From the NCBI GenBank assembly GCA_016720595.1, contig JADKKI010000042.1, positions 1 through 64,000 of the forward strand: a stretch of DNA of 64,000 bases, written 5' to 3'. The DNA comes from Myxococcales bacterium (GTDB taxonomy: Bacteria; Myxococcota_A; Polyangia; Haliangiales; Haliangiaceae). Position numbers and translations under genes: made by a program. Positions 26,488 through 36,470 of the stretch are shown in pieces. Below the pieces are notes generated by a model. The model did not search any database. It was not told where the DNA came from and saw only the letters and a program-made list of their open reading frames with translations. The first letter of the stretch is position 1, and every line of letters begins with the position of its first letter.

Positions 26488-27330
26488 GTGCGCGTGCGCG
26501 CGCTCCTGAGCTGTGTCCTTCTGGCCGCGTGTTCGCGCGGCGCGGCTCCTCCCACTGCGACGCCCGCGCCCGCGAAGGCGACCGTCACCGACGGCCCCTC
26601 GGCCCTCGTGGCACCCGCGGCGAACCCGAGCCGGCCCGATGCACCGTCCTGGATCGGTGTGCGCTTCGATCGGCGGACCACCCGCGTGATCCAGGTGCTG
26701 CCCGGAGCGCCGGCCGAGCTCGGCGGCATCAAGATCGGAGATGTGGTGACCTCGATCGACGGGCGCGCCGTGTTCCTCGATGTCGAGGCCGTGGAGACCA
26801 TCCGCGGGCATGCACCGGGCAAGGCCGCGTTCGTGGTCCAGCGCGGGGGGAAGAGCGTTCCGCTCTCGATCCCGATCGCGCAGATGCCCGACATCGACGA
26901 TCTCCCGCGACAGACGCTGCTCGACAAGCCGGCGCCGAAGTTCGCGGCGCAGCTGATCGCCGGGGCGTACTCGCCGGTGCTCAAGGATCTCGCCGGGCAC
27001 GTGGTCGTCGTCGATTTCTGGGCCACGTGGTGTGGGCCGTGCGCGATGACGATGCCGTTCCTCGATCGCTGGCAGACCACCTATGGGCCGCGCGGGCTGC
27101 GGATCGTCGGGCTGACGTCGGAGGACGATGACATCGTCAAGGAGTTCCTCGTCGATCATCCGCTGAGCTATGCGATCGGTCGCGATGCGGAGGACAAGAT
27201 CGGTCAGCTCTACCTGCGGTTCGCGGTGCCGATGCTCGTCGTGATCGACAAGGCCGGCGTGGTCCGGCACGTCCAGATCGGCGCGGATCGGTTCGATGCC
27301 GTCGAGGCCGCGATCACCAAGCTGCTGTGA
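26488..27330 (+). CDS. PDZ-thioredoxin (TlpA/ResA-like) fusion lipoprotein
   Basis: 280 residues with lipobox VLLAAC and an Ala/Pro linker. Residues about 55-130 form a PDZ domain (WIGVRFDRRT, VLPGAPAELGGIKIGDVVTSIDG). Residues about 145-280 form a thioredoxin domain of the TlpA type (KFAAQLIAG, VVVDFWATWCGPCAMTMPF) with a full WCGPC active site and the cis-Pro in RFAVPMLVVID. The combination suggests a tethered periplasmic thiol-disulfide reductase that recognises protein C-termini. This is inference from the domain order. GTG start, with an alternative GTG two codons later. Confidence 0.92.
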   Translation: MRVRALLSCVLLAACSRGAAPPTATPAPAKATVTDGPSALVAPAANPSRPDAPSWIGVRFDRRTTRVIQVLPGAPAELGGIKIGDVVTSIDGRAVFLDVEAVETIRGHAPGKAAFVVQRGGKSVPLSIPIAQMPDIDDLPRQTLLDKPAPKFAAQLIAGAYSPVLKDLAGHVVVVDFWATWCGPCAMTMPFLDRWQTTYGPRGLRIVGLTSEDDDIVKEFLVDHPLSYAIGRDAEDKIGQLYLRFAVPMLVVIDKAGVVRHVQIGADRFDAVEAAITKLL

Positions 27331-27357
27331 GCGAGCGACCGGTCCGGAGCCCCGGCG

Positions 27358-28164
27358 CTACGCAGGCCAATCGAGCCCCGCGCAGGGGAACCGGGTCCCG
27401 GCGGGAAAGCGCAGACCGAACTGCTCGTCGAGCACGGCCAGCAGCTCGTCTGGAGAGCCGAGGGTGCGTTCGTGCGCCTGGCCATCGCGGCCGCGGATCG
27501 TCAGCACGCGATTGAGCACGGTCACGCGCCCACCATCGGGCAGCGCGCGCGCGACGAGGAGGCGATGCTTGAAGTGCGATTCGGGGTGCGAGCTCGTGTA
27601 CCAGTTCGCGACGATGCGATCGATCGGCGGCATCTCTTCGAGGGTGAGCTCGGCCACATCGTGCCACTCGCCGCCGAACTGGACCTGGTGATAGATCCGA
27701 TCGTTCTCGCGCAACAGCCGGCGCGGCTCGTGCGGTGTGGGCTGCGCGCCATGCTCGGCCAGACGCAGCGCACTGCCGATCGACATCGTGCCCACACCGA
27801 CATCGGCCAGCCAGGACTCTGCGAGCTCGACGCGCACGAGGAGGTGCGTGCGCGCCGGGGTGTAGTCCCGTGGCCGGCCGTAGCGCACGCGGGCGCTCAG
27901 CGGCTGCACGGTGAACCCCAGCTGCTCGAGGACGTGGAGGAGCAGCGTGTTCTGCTCGAAGCAGTATCCGCCGCGCCGTGCGTGCACGAGCTTGCGCTCG
28001 ATCGCGTGGGGTTCGAGATCGATCGGTACGCCGCGCAGGACGTCGAGGTTCTCGAACGGGATCGCCTGGATGTGCGCGAGCACGATGCTGTTCAACGTGT
28101 CGAGCGTCGGTGTGCGGGGGCCGCGGTGATCGATCCGGGCGAAGTAGGCATCGAGGTCGAGCAC
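27358..28164 (-). CDS. nat: Arylamine N-acetyltransferase
   Basis: 268 residues from GTG 28164, chosen because the protein then begins LDLDAYFARI as in other family members. The upstream frame is Arg/Cys-rich and not credible. The catalytic triad is complete: C68 in ARRGGYCFEQN, H107 in RTHLLVRVE and D121 in WLADVGVG. It transfers acetyl from acetyl-CoA to arylamines or hydrazines; physiological substrates in bacteria vary. The family's C-terminal region is present, and the length is typical. Confidence 0.93.
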   Translation of the reverse strand: MLDLDAYFARIDHRGPRTPTLDTLNSIVLAHIQAIPFENLDVLRGVPIDLEPHAIERKLVHARRGGYCFEQNTLLLHVLEQLGFTVQPLSARVRYGRPRDYTPARTHLLVRVELAESWLADVGVGTMSIGSALRLAEHGAQPTPHEPRRLLRENDRIYHQVQFGGEWHDVAELTLEEMPPIDRIVANWYTSSHPESHFKHRLLVARALPDGGRVTVLNRVLTIRGRDGQAHERTLGSPDELLAVLDEQFGLRFPAGTRFPCAGLDWPA

Positions 28165-28180
28165 CGGGGGATCGTACCGC

Positions 28181-29113
28181 CTATCGATACGGCGAGCCCG
28201 AGTCCGCCGCCTGCAGCAAGGTCTCGAGCAGGCGCAGCATCGCCTGCAGCTGGCTCGTCGTGGCGAGGCCACGCACCGCCACGCGCACCTGTGCCGATGA
28301 GGAGATCGCGACGATCTTGCCGCGGAGCACCAGCGCTTCGAGTGCTGGCGTCGACAGCGTGGGCTTCCCCGTCACGAGATAGCGGCCCGCGCCGAGCTCG
28401 AGATCGTGCGCCTCGAACGGCTCGGCCTCGCGGAGGCTCCAGCGCGACCGCTGACGCCCGTCGTTGCCGGCGAGGTTCGTGCGCAGCGAATCCTCTCGGG
28501 CCAGCCAGTCCACATCACGCCGGGCCGCCTCGGCCCAGGTCAGATACAGGCGCAGCGCGCCGACGGGGTTCATCACCGTGCCGGTGGGCGGCCACCGCGG
28601 GTCCGCCCTGCCCTGCGCCGAGGTCACGAGCTCGTCCCACGCCGTCAAGAACGTCTGATGGTCCGCCGCCAGCGCGCGGTGCACGTCGAGGTGACGCGTG
28701 AGCGCGGTGTCGTCGTCGGCATCGTTCTGCCCGGTGACGCGCGCGACGCCGCCACGCACGTACAGCGTCAACGCATCGTCGAGCGCCGTGCGCGCGCCGA
28801 GCGCGTGGCGCGTCTGGGGCCCCATGATGATCGGCAGGAGTGCGGGCGTATCCGAGAACACGAAGTGCCGGTGATCGAACGCCGGATCGCCCACGCGAAA
28901 GTCGCGCCAGAACCCGTGCTCCATGCCCTTGCGCGAGGCGAACAGCAGCAGTCGCTCGGGCATCGGGAACGGCGCCTCGCTCGTGACCGACCAGCGCTTG
29001 CCCCACCATCGGCCGAGGACCTCGAACTCGACACCGTCACAGCCGCCCCGCAGCTCCTTGGGCGCGCCTGCCCAGCGAGCGTCCGGACGCGCCGCGAGGA
29101 ACGAGGGCTTCAC
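28181..29113 (-). CDS. Hypothetical protein
   Basis: 310 residues, soluble, with no signal peptide. It contains FEVLGRWWGKRWSVTSEAPF near the N-terminus and LRLYLTWAEAARRDVDWLARE in the middle; a beta-rich C-terminal stretch follows (ALVLRGKIVAISSSAQVRVAV is split by turns). No catalytic motif or known family is apparent. It ends 17 bp before the NAT start, so the two may form an operon. Codon use matches the neighbours, so it is likely a real gene. Confidence 0.65.
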   Translation of the reverse strand: MKPSFLAARPDARWAGAPKELRGGCDGVEFEVLGRWWGKRWSVTSEAPFPMPERLLLFASRKGMEHGFWRDFRVGDPAFDHRHFVFSDTPALLPIIMGPQTRHALGARTALDDALTLYVRGGVARVTGQNDADDDTALTRHLDVHRALAADHQTFLTAWDELVTSAQGRADPRWPPTGTVMNPVGALRLYLTWAEAARRDVDWLAREDSLRTNLAGNDGRQRSRWSLREAEPFEAHDLELGAGRYLVTGKPTLSTPALEALVLRGKIVAISSSAQVRVAVRGLATTSQLQAMLRLLETLLQAADSGSPYR

Positions 29114-29163
29114 AGCGCGAACATTGTAGCGGAACCATCAGCGAGCGCTGGTGTCCCAGGAGC

Positions 29164-29499
29164 ATGAGGCTGGCCCCGCTCGTGATCCTGTGCGGCCTCG
29201 CGACGAGCGCCGGTGCGTATCCCGACACGTCGCTGATCCGCCGCCAGATCCGGGTGCATCTGCGCGAGATCCGAGCGTGCTACGAGAAGGCGCTCGTGAA
29301 GGAGCCCAAGCTCGAAGGACGGGTGGTCGCGACGTTCACGATCGGCAAGACGGGTGCGGTCACCGCGAGCAAGGCGGAGGGGCTCCCCGCGATCGATGGC
29401 TGCATCGCTGGTGTGATCCGCACGATCAAGTTCCCACCGTCGCCGCCCTCGAAGGGCTTCATCAACGTGAGCTATCCGTTCGTGTTCCAGCCCCGCTGA
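29164..29499 (+). CDS. Secreted protein consisting of an AgmX/PglI-type C-terminal domain
   Basis: 111 residues. After a signal peptide (LVILCGLATSAGA) the protein is only the AgmX/PglI tail: VHLREIRACYEKAL, LEGRVVATFTIGKTGAVT, IDGCIAGVIRTIKFP and the closing FINVSYPFVF. There is no membrane anchor or linker. Elsewhere this fold ends longer envelope proteins and is TonB-like. A soluble single-domain form could act as a periplasmic partner for the anchored ones. It shares the YPFVF ending with the MoaB-like fusion at 31772. Confidence 0.85.
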   Translation: MRLAPLVILCGLATSAGAYPDTSLIRRQIRVHLREIRACYEKALVKEPKLEGRVVATFTIGKTGAVTASKAEGLPAIDGCIAGVIRTIKFPPSPPSKGFINVSYPFVFQPR

Positions 29500-29580
29500 C
29501 GGCTCGGAGTTCCCACAAGCGTGCGACGCGCCTGTCATAGCGGAGGCGATCGCCGATGTGGACGGCGACGGAGATCAAGG

Positions 29581-30423
29581 TCAGCACCGCGCGAACAAGT
29601 CCAGCACGGCCGCCAGCACCGCCTCGGGTGCCTCCAGCTGCGGGTAGTGACCCGCATCCGGCAGCTCGACCACGTCCGGTCGCGGCACCAGCTCGCGGTA
29701 CCGCGCCACCATGTGTGCTCCCGACACGGGATCGAGCAGGCCATCGATCAGCCTGAGCGGGACCGGGCAGGCGATCAGCGCGTCCACCCAGCGCGCGCGA
29801 TGCCGGCGACGTTCGGCGATGTACCCGATCAGCTTCGGCATCACGCGCATGCCCTCGCCCGCGATGACCAGGCTCCACATCGCACGCAGCTCGGCCTCCG
29901 GAGGTGGCGCCTGGCCCCACAGCCGCCGCATCGAGCGCGCGAACGTGCCGTACGAGCTGAGGCGAGCGATCAGCGCGCCGAGTGGCGAGGCGAGCAGCTT
30001 CTGCGTCAACACCGGCCGATGCTGCTCGGGAAACATCCCGCCGTTGAGCAGGCACACGCCGCGGACGTTCGCTCGCCGCGCGAGCAGCTCCTGCGCCACC
30101 GAGAGCCCATAGTCATGCGCGAGCAAGCGGTACGCACCGGTCACGCCCTCGCGCGCGAGCAGCGCCTCCTGGAGATCCGCCTGGCGCACGATCGAGTACG
30201 CGGCATCGCGCGGCTTGGCGGAGAACCCGTAGCCGAGCATGTCCACGGTCAGGCACCGGTATCGAGCGGTCAGACCGGGCCACAGCTTCCACCAGTCCCA
30301 CGAGGCAGTGGGGAACCCGTGGATCAACAGAAGAGGCTCGCCCGTGCCCTCGACCCGGCAGAACATCCGGTGGCCCCGCCAATCAAACGACGTCCCACCG
30401 GCGCGCCACTCCTCGGGAGTCAT
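29581..30423 (-). CDS. Alpha/beta hydrolase (haloalkane dehalogenase/epoxide hydrolase group)
   Basis: 280 residues. Motifs are LLLIHGFPTASWDWW (oxyanion HGFP), VDMLGYGFSAKP, nucleophile elbow RLLAHDYGLS with Asp104 instead of Ser, and DAGHYPQLEAP with the base His. An Asp nucleophile and HGFP place it with haloalkane dehalogenases and epoxide hydrolases rather than esterases. The halide-binding residues cannot be judged without a model, so substrate type is open. Confidence 0.88.
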   Translation of the reverse strand: MTPEEWRAGGTSFDWRGHRMFCRVEGTGEPLLLIHGFPTASWDWWKLWPGLTARYRCLTVDMLGYGFSAKPRDAAYSIVRQADLQEALLAREGVTGAYRLLAHDYGLSVAQELLARRANVRGVCLLNGGMFPEQHRPVLTQKLLASPLGALIARLSSYGTFARSMRRLWGQAPPPEAELRAMWSLVIAGEGMRVMPKLIGYIAERRRHRARWVDALIACPVPLRLIDGLLDPVSGAHMVARYRELVPRPDVVELPDAGHYPQLEAPEAVLAAVLDLFARC

Positions 30424-30501
30424 CCTCCAACGGTAACGCGACCCCGGATGTACGTCCGTGTAGGCGGAACCTTTCGGAGGGGTCGCGCGTTTGAAAGCAC
30501 C

Positions 30502-31269
30502 ATGCTCATCCCGCCGTCCTCGCCTCCCACCCAGCTCGGCCGCACCCTCGTGATCGGCGGCCTCGCGGCCTCACTGCTCAGCATCACGGTCGCGAGCGCG
30601 GCGCTCGCCAGCCAGGCCGCGCGTGCACCGATGGATCCGTGTGGGACAGGGATCGATGACGCCGCGCTGTCCTCCCGCGACCGTGGGTTCGTCGCGCGCC
30701 GCCTGCTCGCATGCTCGGACGTCACGCACGGCCGGATCTCGGATGCGGAGTACCACCAGCAGATCGCCGAGATCGACGCCGCGTGGAGTACGCGGATGAC
30801 TCCGGTTGTCATCGCGCCACCCACGCTCCAGTGGGCCTCCTCGATCCGCGGCTTCTCGACCCAGTACACCACCGCGTCGTGGGCCGCCGATCGCGTCCTC
30901 GGCCCACCCGACGTGTTCCCCTCGCACGGCGACAACGCGAACGCATGGGCGTCGCTGGGTGCCGATGATCGCGACGAGTGGATCGAGGTCGGCTATGCGC
31001 AGCCGATGCAGGTCAGCGCCGTCGAGGTGCTCGAGACGTTCAACCCGGGTGCCGTGACCGCGATCGAGATGATCACGGCGAGCGGCCAGCGCATCGTCGC
31101 GTACCAGGGCGCGGCCGGCGCGAAAGGCCAGGGATCGAACACGCTGCGCGTCGACGTCGGTTGCACCTCCGAGCCGATCGTCGCGGTGAGCGTTCGTCTC
31201 GCTTCGACCAAGGTCGCCGGCTGGAACGAGCTCGATGCGATCGGCCTCGCGCCCTGCGCCGAGCAGTGA
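30502..31269 (+). CDS. Membrane-anchored protein with discoidin-like C-terminal domain
   Basis: 255 residues from ATG 30502. One N-terminal membrane helix (TLVIGGLAASLLSITVASAA) with no lipobox is followed by a helical spacer containing two Cys and a beta-sandwich at about 130-255 (WAADRVLGPPDVFPSHGDNANAW is split across this region, then EWIEVGYAQPMQVSAVEVLE). That pattern resembles F5/8-type (galactose-binding-like) domains which bind carbohydrate or cell-surface ligands. The ligand is unknown. Confidence 0.7.
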   Translation: MLIPPSSPPTQLGRTLVIGGLAASLLSITVASAALASQAARAPMDPCGTGIDDAALSSRDRGFVARRLLACSDVTHGRISDAEYHQQIAEIDAAWSTRMTPVVIAPPTLQWASSIRGFSTQYTTASWAADRVLGPPDVFPSHGDNANAWASLGADDRDEWIEVGYAQPMQVSAVEVLETFNPGAVTAIEMITASGQRIVAYQGAAGAKGQGSNTLRVDVGCTSEPIVAVSVRLASTKVAGWNELDAIGLAPCAEQ

Positions 31270-31354
31270 CCGTGCTGTTCTGACACGACCGCGCTCCTGC
31301 GCCACGCGGTTCGCACGGCCTTCGCGCGACCAACGCAGCCCTCACGTTAATCCG

Positions 31355-31741
31355 ATGGATCATTCGATCGCGCCCGACTACGGTGGGATCGTGCCCCCAG
31401 GACGCGTGCTGATCGTCGACGATGATGATGACGTGAGAGCGCTGCATCAAGACGCGATGGAACGCCACGGCTACGAGGTCGTTGCGGTCGGTGGTGGTGC
31501 CGAGGCACTCGCGTTCCTCGATCGCGATGTCCCGTCGATCGTGCTGCTCGATCTCCACATGGACGATGGCAACGGCTGGGAGGTGCTCGGCGCGGTCCGA
31601 GGCCACCCCCGCTTCGCGAACACCCGGGTCGTGGTGATCACCGGTTCGATGGCGCCGGTCTCGCCACCGACGAAGGTCCTCCGCAAGCCGTTCAAGTTCG
31701 CGGCGTTGCTCGCGGCGCTCGACCAAAAGGTCGCGTCGTAG
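31355..31741 (+). CDS. Single-domain response regulator
   Basis: 128 residues from ATG 31355. The receiver fold is complete, with acidic residues in LIVDDDDDVRAL, phospho-acceptor D66 in VLLDLHMDDG, T96 in VITGS and K111 in VLRKPFK. There is no output domain, as in CheY-type proteins. The next gene begins 30 bp downstream on the same strand, so it may be cotranscribed with the MoaB-like/AgmX-tail protein. No histidine kinase is adjacent. Confidence 0.88.
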   Translation: MDHSIAPDYGGIVPPGRVLIVDDDDDVRALHQDAMERHGYEVVAVGGGAEALAFLDRDVPSIVLLDLHMDDGNGWEVLGAVRGHPRFANTRVVVITGSMAPVSPPTKVLRKPFKFAALLAALDQKVAS

Positions 31742-31771
31742 GCGGGCACCACCGTTCCCGGCTGCGATAGC

Positions 31772-34283
<2,512 letters not shown>

Positions 34284-34287
<4 letters not shown>

Positions 34288-34790
34288 CTAATCTTGGCGA
34301 GATCGTGGCCGCGCGCGAGTGAATCGGCGCGCTTGATCAGCGTGGGGATCCGAAACGGCCCGTGCATCGCGGTGATCTGTGCGGCCGCCACTGCCTGTTC
34401 GATCCCGATCGCGGTGACGTACAGCGGCGTCGCGCTGGCACCGCGGATCACCGGCGTTGCGGTCGCGCCGACGAACGAGGTCTTCGCGACGCCGATCACC
34501 GGTGCACCGCAGCGCTCGTGCACGTGGACTCCGAGGCCGGGCCGGTCCGGTCCGAGCCAGACGTAGCCATCGATCACGATCACCTCGATCGACAGGGTCA
34601 CGCGCCCGACGATCGCCGCGACGTACGGAAGCTCGCGCTCGAAGAACGCCCCGGGCACGTACGGCGCAGGATCGGGTGCGTGAGTGTCCACGAGCTCGAA
34701 CGCCGACGTAGCGTCGGTCCAGGCGTGAAACCCGACCAGCGCCGCGGTGATCGCCGTGGCGCCGTACTGCACGTCGACGCAGACGATCAC
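34284..34790 (-). CDS. nfi: Endonuclease V-family protein
   Basis: 168 residues, shorter than the ~220 of E. coli Nfi because the N-terminal helix region is absent. It shows the family motifs VCVDVQYG (catalytic Asp6), YVPGAFFERELP (Glu53) and VIVIDGYVWLG (Asp74), then PVIGVAKTSFVG and the basic C-terminal LIKRADSLAR. Family members cleave DNA or RNA 3' to deoxyinosine or inosine. All three metal ligands are present. It is convergent with the MoaB-like fusion, with a 4-bp overlap of stop codons. Confidence 0.85.
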
Positions 34791-34867
34791 ACCGAGAGCT
34801 TAGCTCACCCGATGATCTTGGCGCGGTCGATCGCGTGCGTTGGGTCTGCACGCCTACAAGCGCGTGA

Positions 34868-35422
34868 TCAGCAGCCGCCGCACGACGCGGGCATCGACGA
34901 GCAGCCAGTCGCGGTCGCGCACGCGGGGGCCGGGCACAGCGGATTCTGATTGCACGCGTTCTGCGCGCACGTCACGTCGCATGCGCACGAGCTCTGGCAA
35001 TCGACCGCGTCGCACGAGTTCTGGCCCGAGCAGGTGACCTTGCATTGCCCCGAGCGGCACCGCACCTCCTTGCACGATTCGGTACCGCTGCAGGTCAGCG
35101 TGCACGACTTGGCCCCGTCGCAGTCGACCTTGCTGCACGAGCCCTGTCGCGAACACGTCACCGCGCAATCCCATCCGGTCGGACAGGTGACCGTGTTCCC
35201 ACCGTCGATCGCGCAGGTCTTCGCCGCGACGTTGCAGGTGGTGCAGCCGGTCGGGCAGCCCATCCCGTTGCTGCCCGTCCCACCGACGATACACAGCCCG
35301 TCCGTGCACACCCGACCGCTCGAACAATCGGTCTGGACCGCACACGAGTAGTCGCCACTGCGCTCGTTGATCGAGCAGGCGGAGAGGAGCGCGAACGCGA
35401 TCAGGAGACGAGCAGGGATCAC
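34868..35422 (-). CDS. Cys-rich repeat lipoprotein
   Basis: 184 residues from GTG 35422 with lipobox FALLSAC. The mature protein has over twenty Cys in units of about ten residues such as TCSRQGSC, TCSGTESC, RCRSGQC and TCSGQNSC, ending CGGC. The spacing suggests a disulfide-rich rod or ladder. The start overlaps the stop of the upstream gene by 4 bp, so translation is probably coupled. Surface-exposed, function unknown. Confidence 0.8.
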   Translation of the reverse strand: MIPARLLIAFALLSACSINERSGDYSCAVQTDCSSGRVCTDGLCIVGGTGSNGMGCPTGCTTCNVAAKTCAIDGGNTVTCPTGWDCAVTCSRQGSCSKVDCDGAKSCTLTCSGTESCKEVRCRSGQCKVTCSGQNSCDAVDCQSSCACDVTCAQNACNQNPLCPAPACATATGCSSMPASCGGC

Positions 35423-36369
35423 GGGAGACCTCCGATGGTGAGCGTGAGACCGCCGCCGTGCGGATGCAGGCTCGGGCTGATCGCGACCGTGCGCGTGTGC
35501 TTGCCTCGCGCGCGCCAGTAGAAATAACCGCAGGTCGCCGCGAGCGCCACGCCCGCGATCACCGTGACATTGCCCCACAGTGCATAGCTCCGCCCCGAGG
35601 ACTCGAGGTCCTGGAGGTGATGGAGATCTGCAGCGGTCGACGAGGCCGCGGCGTCGATCTCGGACTGCGTACTGCGCGCACGCGTCCAGAGCACCACGCC
35701 CACCGCCGCGAGCACGCCGCCTCCGATCACGCCTCCGAGGTACGCGCGTCCGGTACCGTGTCCGTTCCATTCATCGCTGGGCGCCGAGGGCGGGGGCGAG
35801 TCCTGCGGTCCCGGCACTGCGGGTGCCGCTGGCGAAGGCTCGCCGGCGACGGGTGCGGGGGGCTCGGTCGTGAGCGCGGAACCTGGCTCGCTCGGGGCAC
35901 CGGTGGCCGTCACGCCGTACCACGGCCCGATCCGCGTGGTGGTCTCGGTGCCGAGCGCATCTCCGCGCGCGGAGAACGTGATGGTCTGGATCGGCTTGGC
36001 CTTGCTCGCGCGCCGCACGGTGACACTCACGCTTCCATCCGGCATCGGCTCGGCGGTCGCCACCAGAAGCTCGTCCACGCCGAACTCGTCGAGGACAGCG
36101 GCATTGCACTTGTCGAGATCCCCCGTGCAGTTGCTGACCGCCGCGGCATCGGGGAACGAGAAGTCCACCTGGGTCGCCTTCGGATCCACGCGGCGTGCGA
36201 GCTCGAGGAGCTTGTACTCGAGCTGCTTGCGCGCGAAGGCATCCACCTTTCCTTCGGCGCGCAGGACCACGACCTTGCGACCCGCGTTCGCCGCGGCAGG
36301 TGCGAGCAGGGCGAGCGAGATGAACATCTGCGCGATCCGGCTGGTACGCCGGCTGGCGTTCTCCCTCAT
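35419..36369 (-). CDS. TolB/FlgO-like N-terminal domain protein with C-terminal TM segments
   Basis: 316 residues from ATG 36369, chosen because it places a signal helix (FISLALLAPAAANA) at the N-terminus. The first domain (KVVVLRAEGKVDAFARKQLE, DELLVATAEPMPDGS) resembles TolB/CsgG-like outer-membrane-associated domains. A Pro-rich linker is followed by two membrane helices (AYLGGVIGGGVLAAVGVVL, VTVIAGVALAATCGYFYW) with a short helical stretch between them. It is upstream of, and overlaps by 4 bp, the Cys-rich lipoprotein gene. Confidence 0.75.
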   Translation of the reverse strand: MRENASRRTSRIAQMFISLALLAPAAANAGRKVVVLRAEGKVDAFARKQLEYKLLELARRVDPKATQVDFSFPDAAAVSNCTGDLDKCNAAVLDEFGVDELLVATAEPMPDGSVSVTVRRASKAKPIQTITFSARGDALGTETTTRIGPWYGVTATGAPSEPGSALTTEPPAPVAGEPSPAAPAVPGPQDSPPPSAPSDEWNGHGTGRAYLGGVIGGGVLAAVGVVLWTRARSTQSEIDAAASSTAADLHHLQDLESSGRSYALWGNVTVIAGVALAATCGYFYWRARGKHTRTVAISPSLHPHGGGLTLTIGGLP

Positions 36370-36470
36370 CTCCCCAGCGTGCCTCGCGGAGGGCGTTCGA
36401 TAGAAGTGCAAATCGCGAGTTCGTGCGAAACGCACGTGTACGAACGTTGCGCAACGCGCGCTGGACCACG

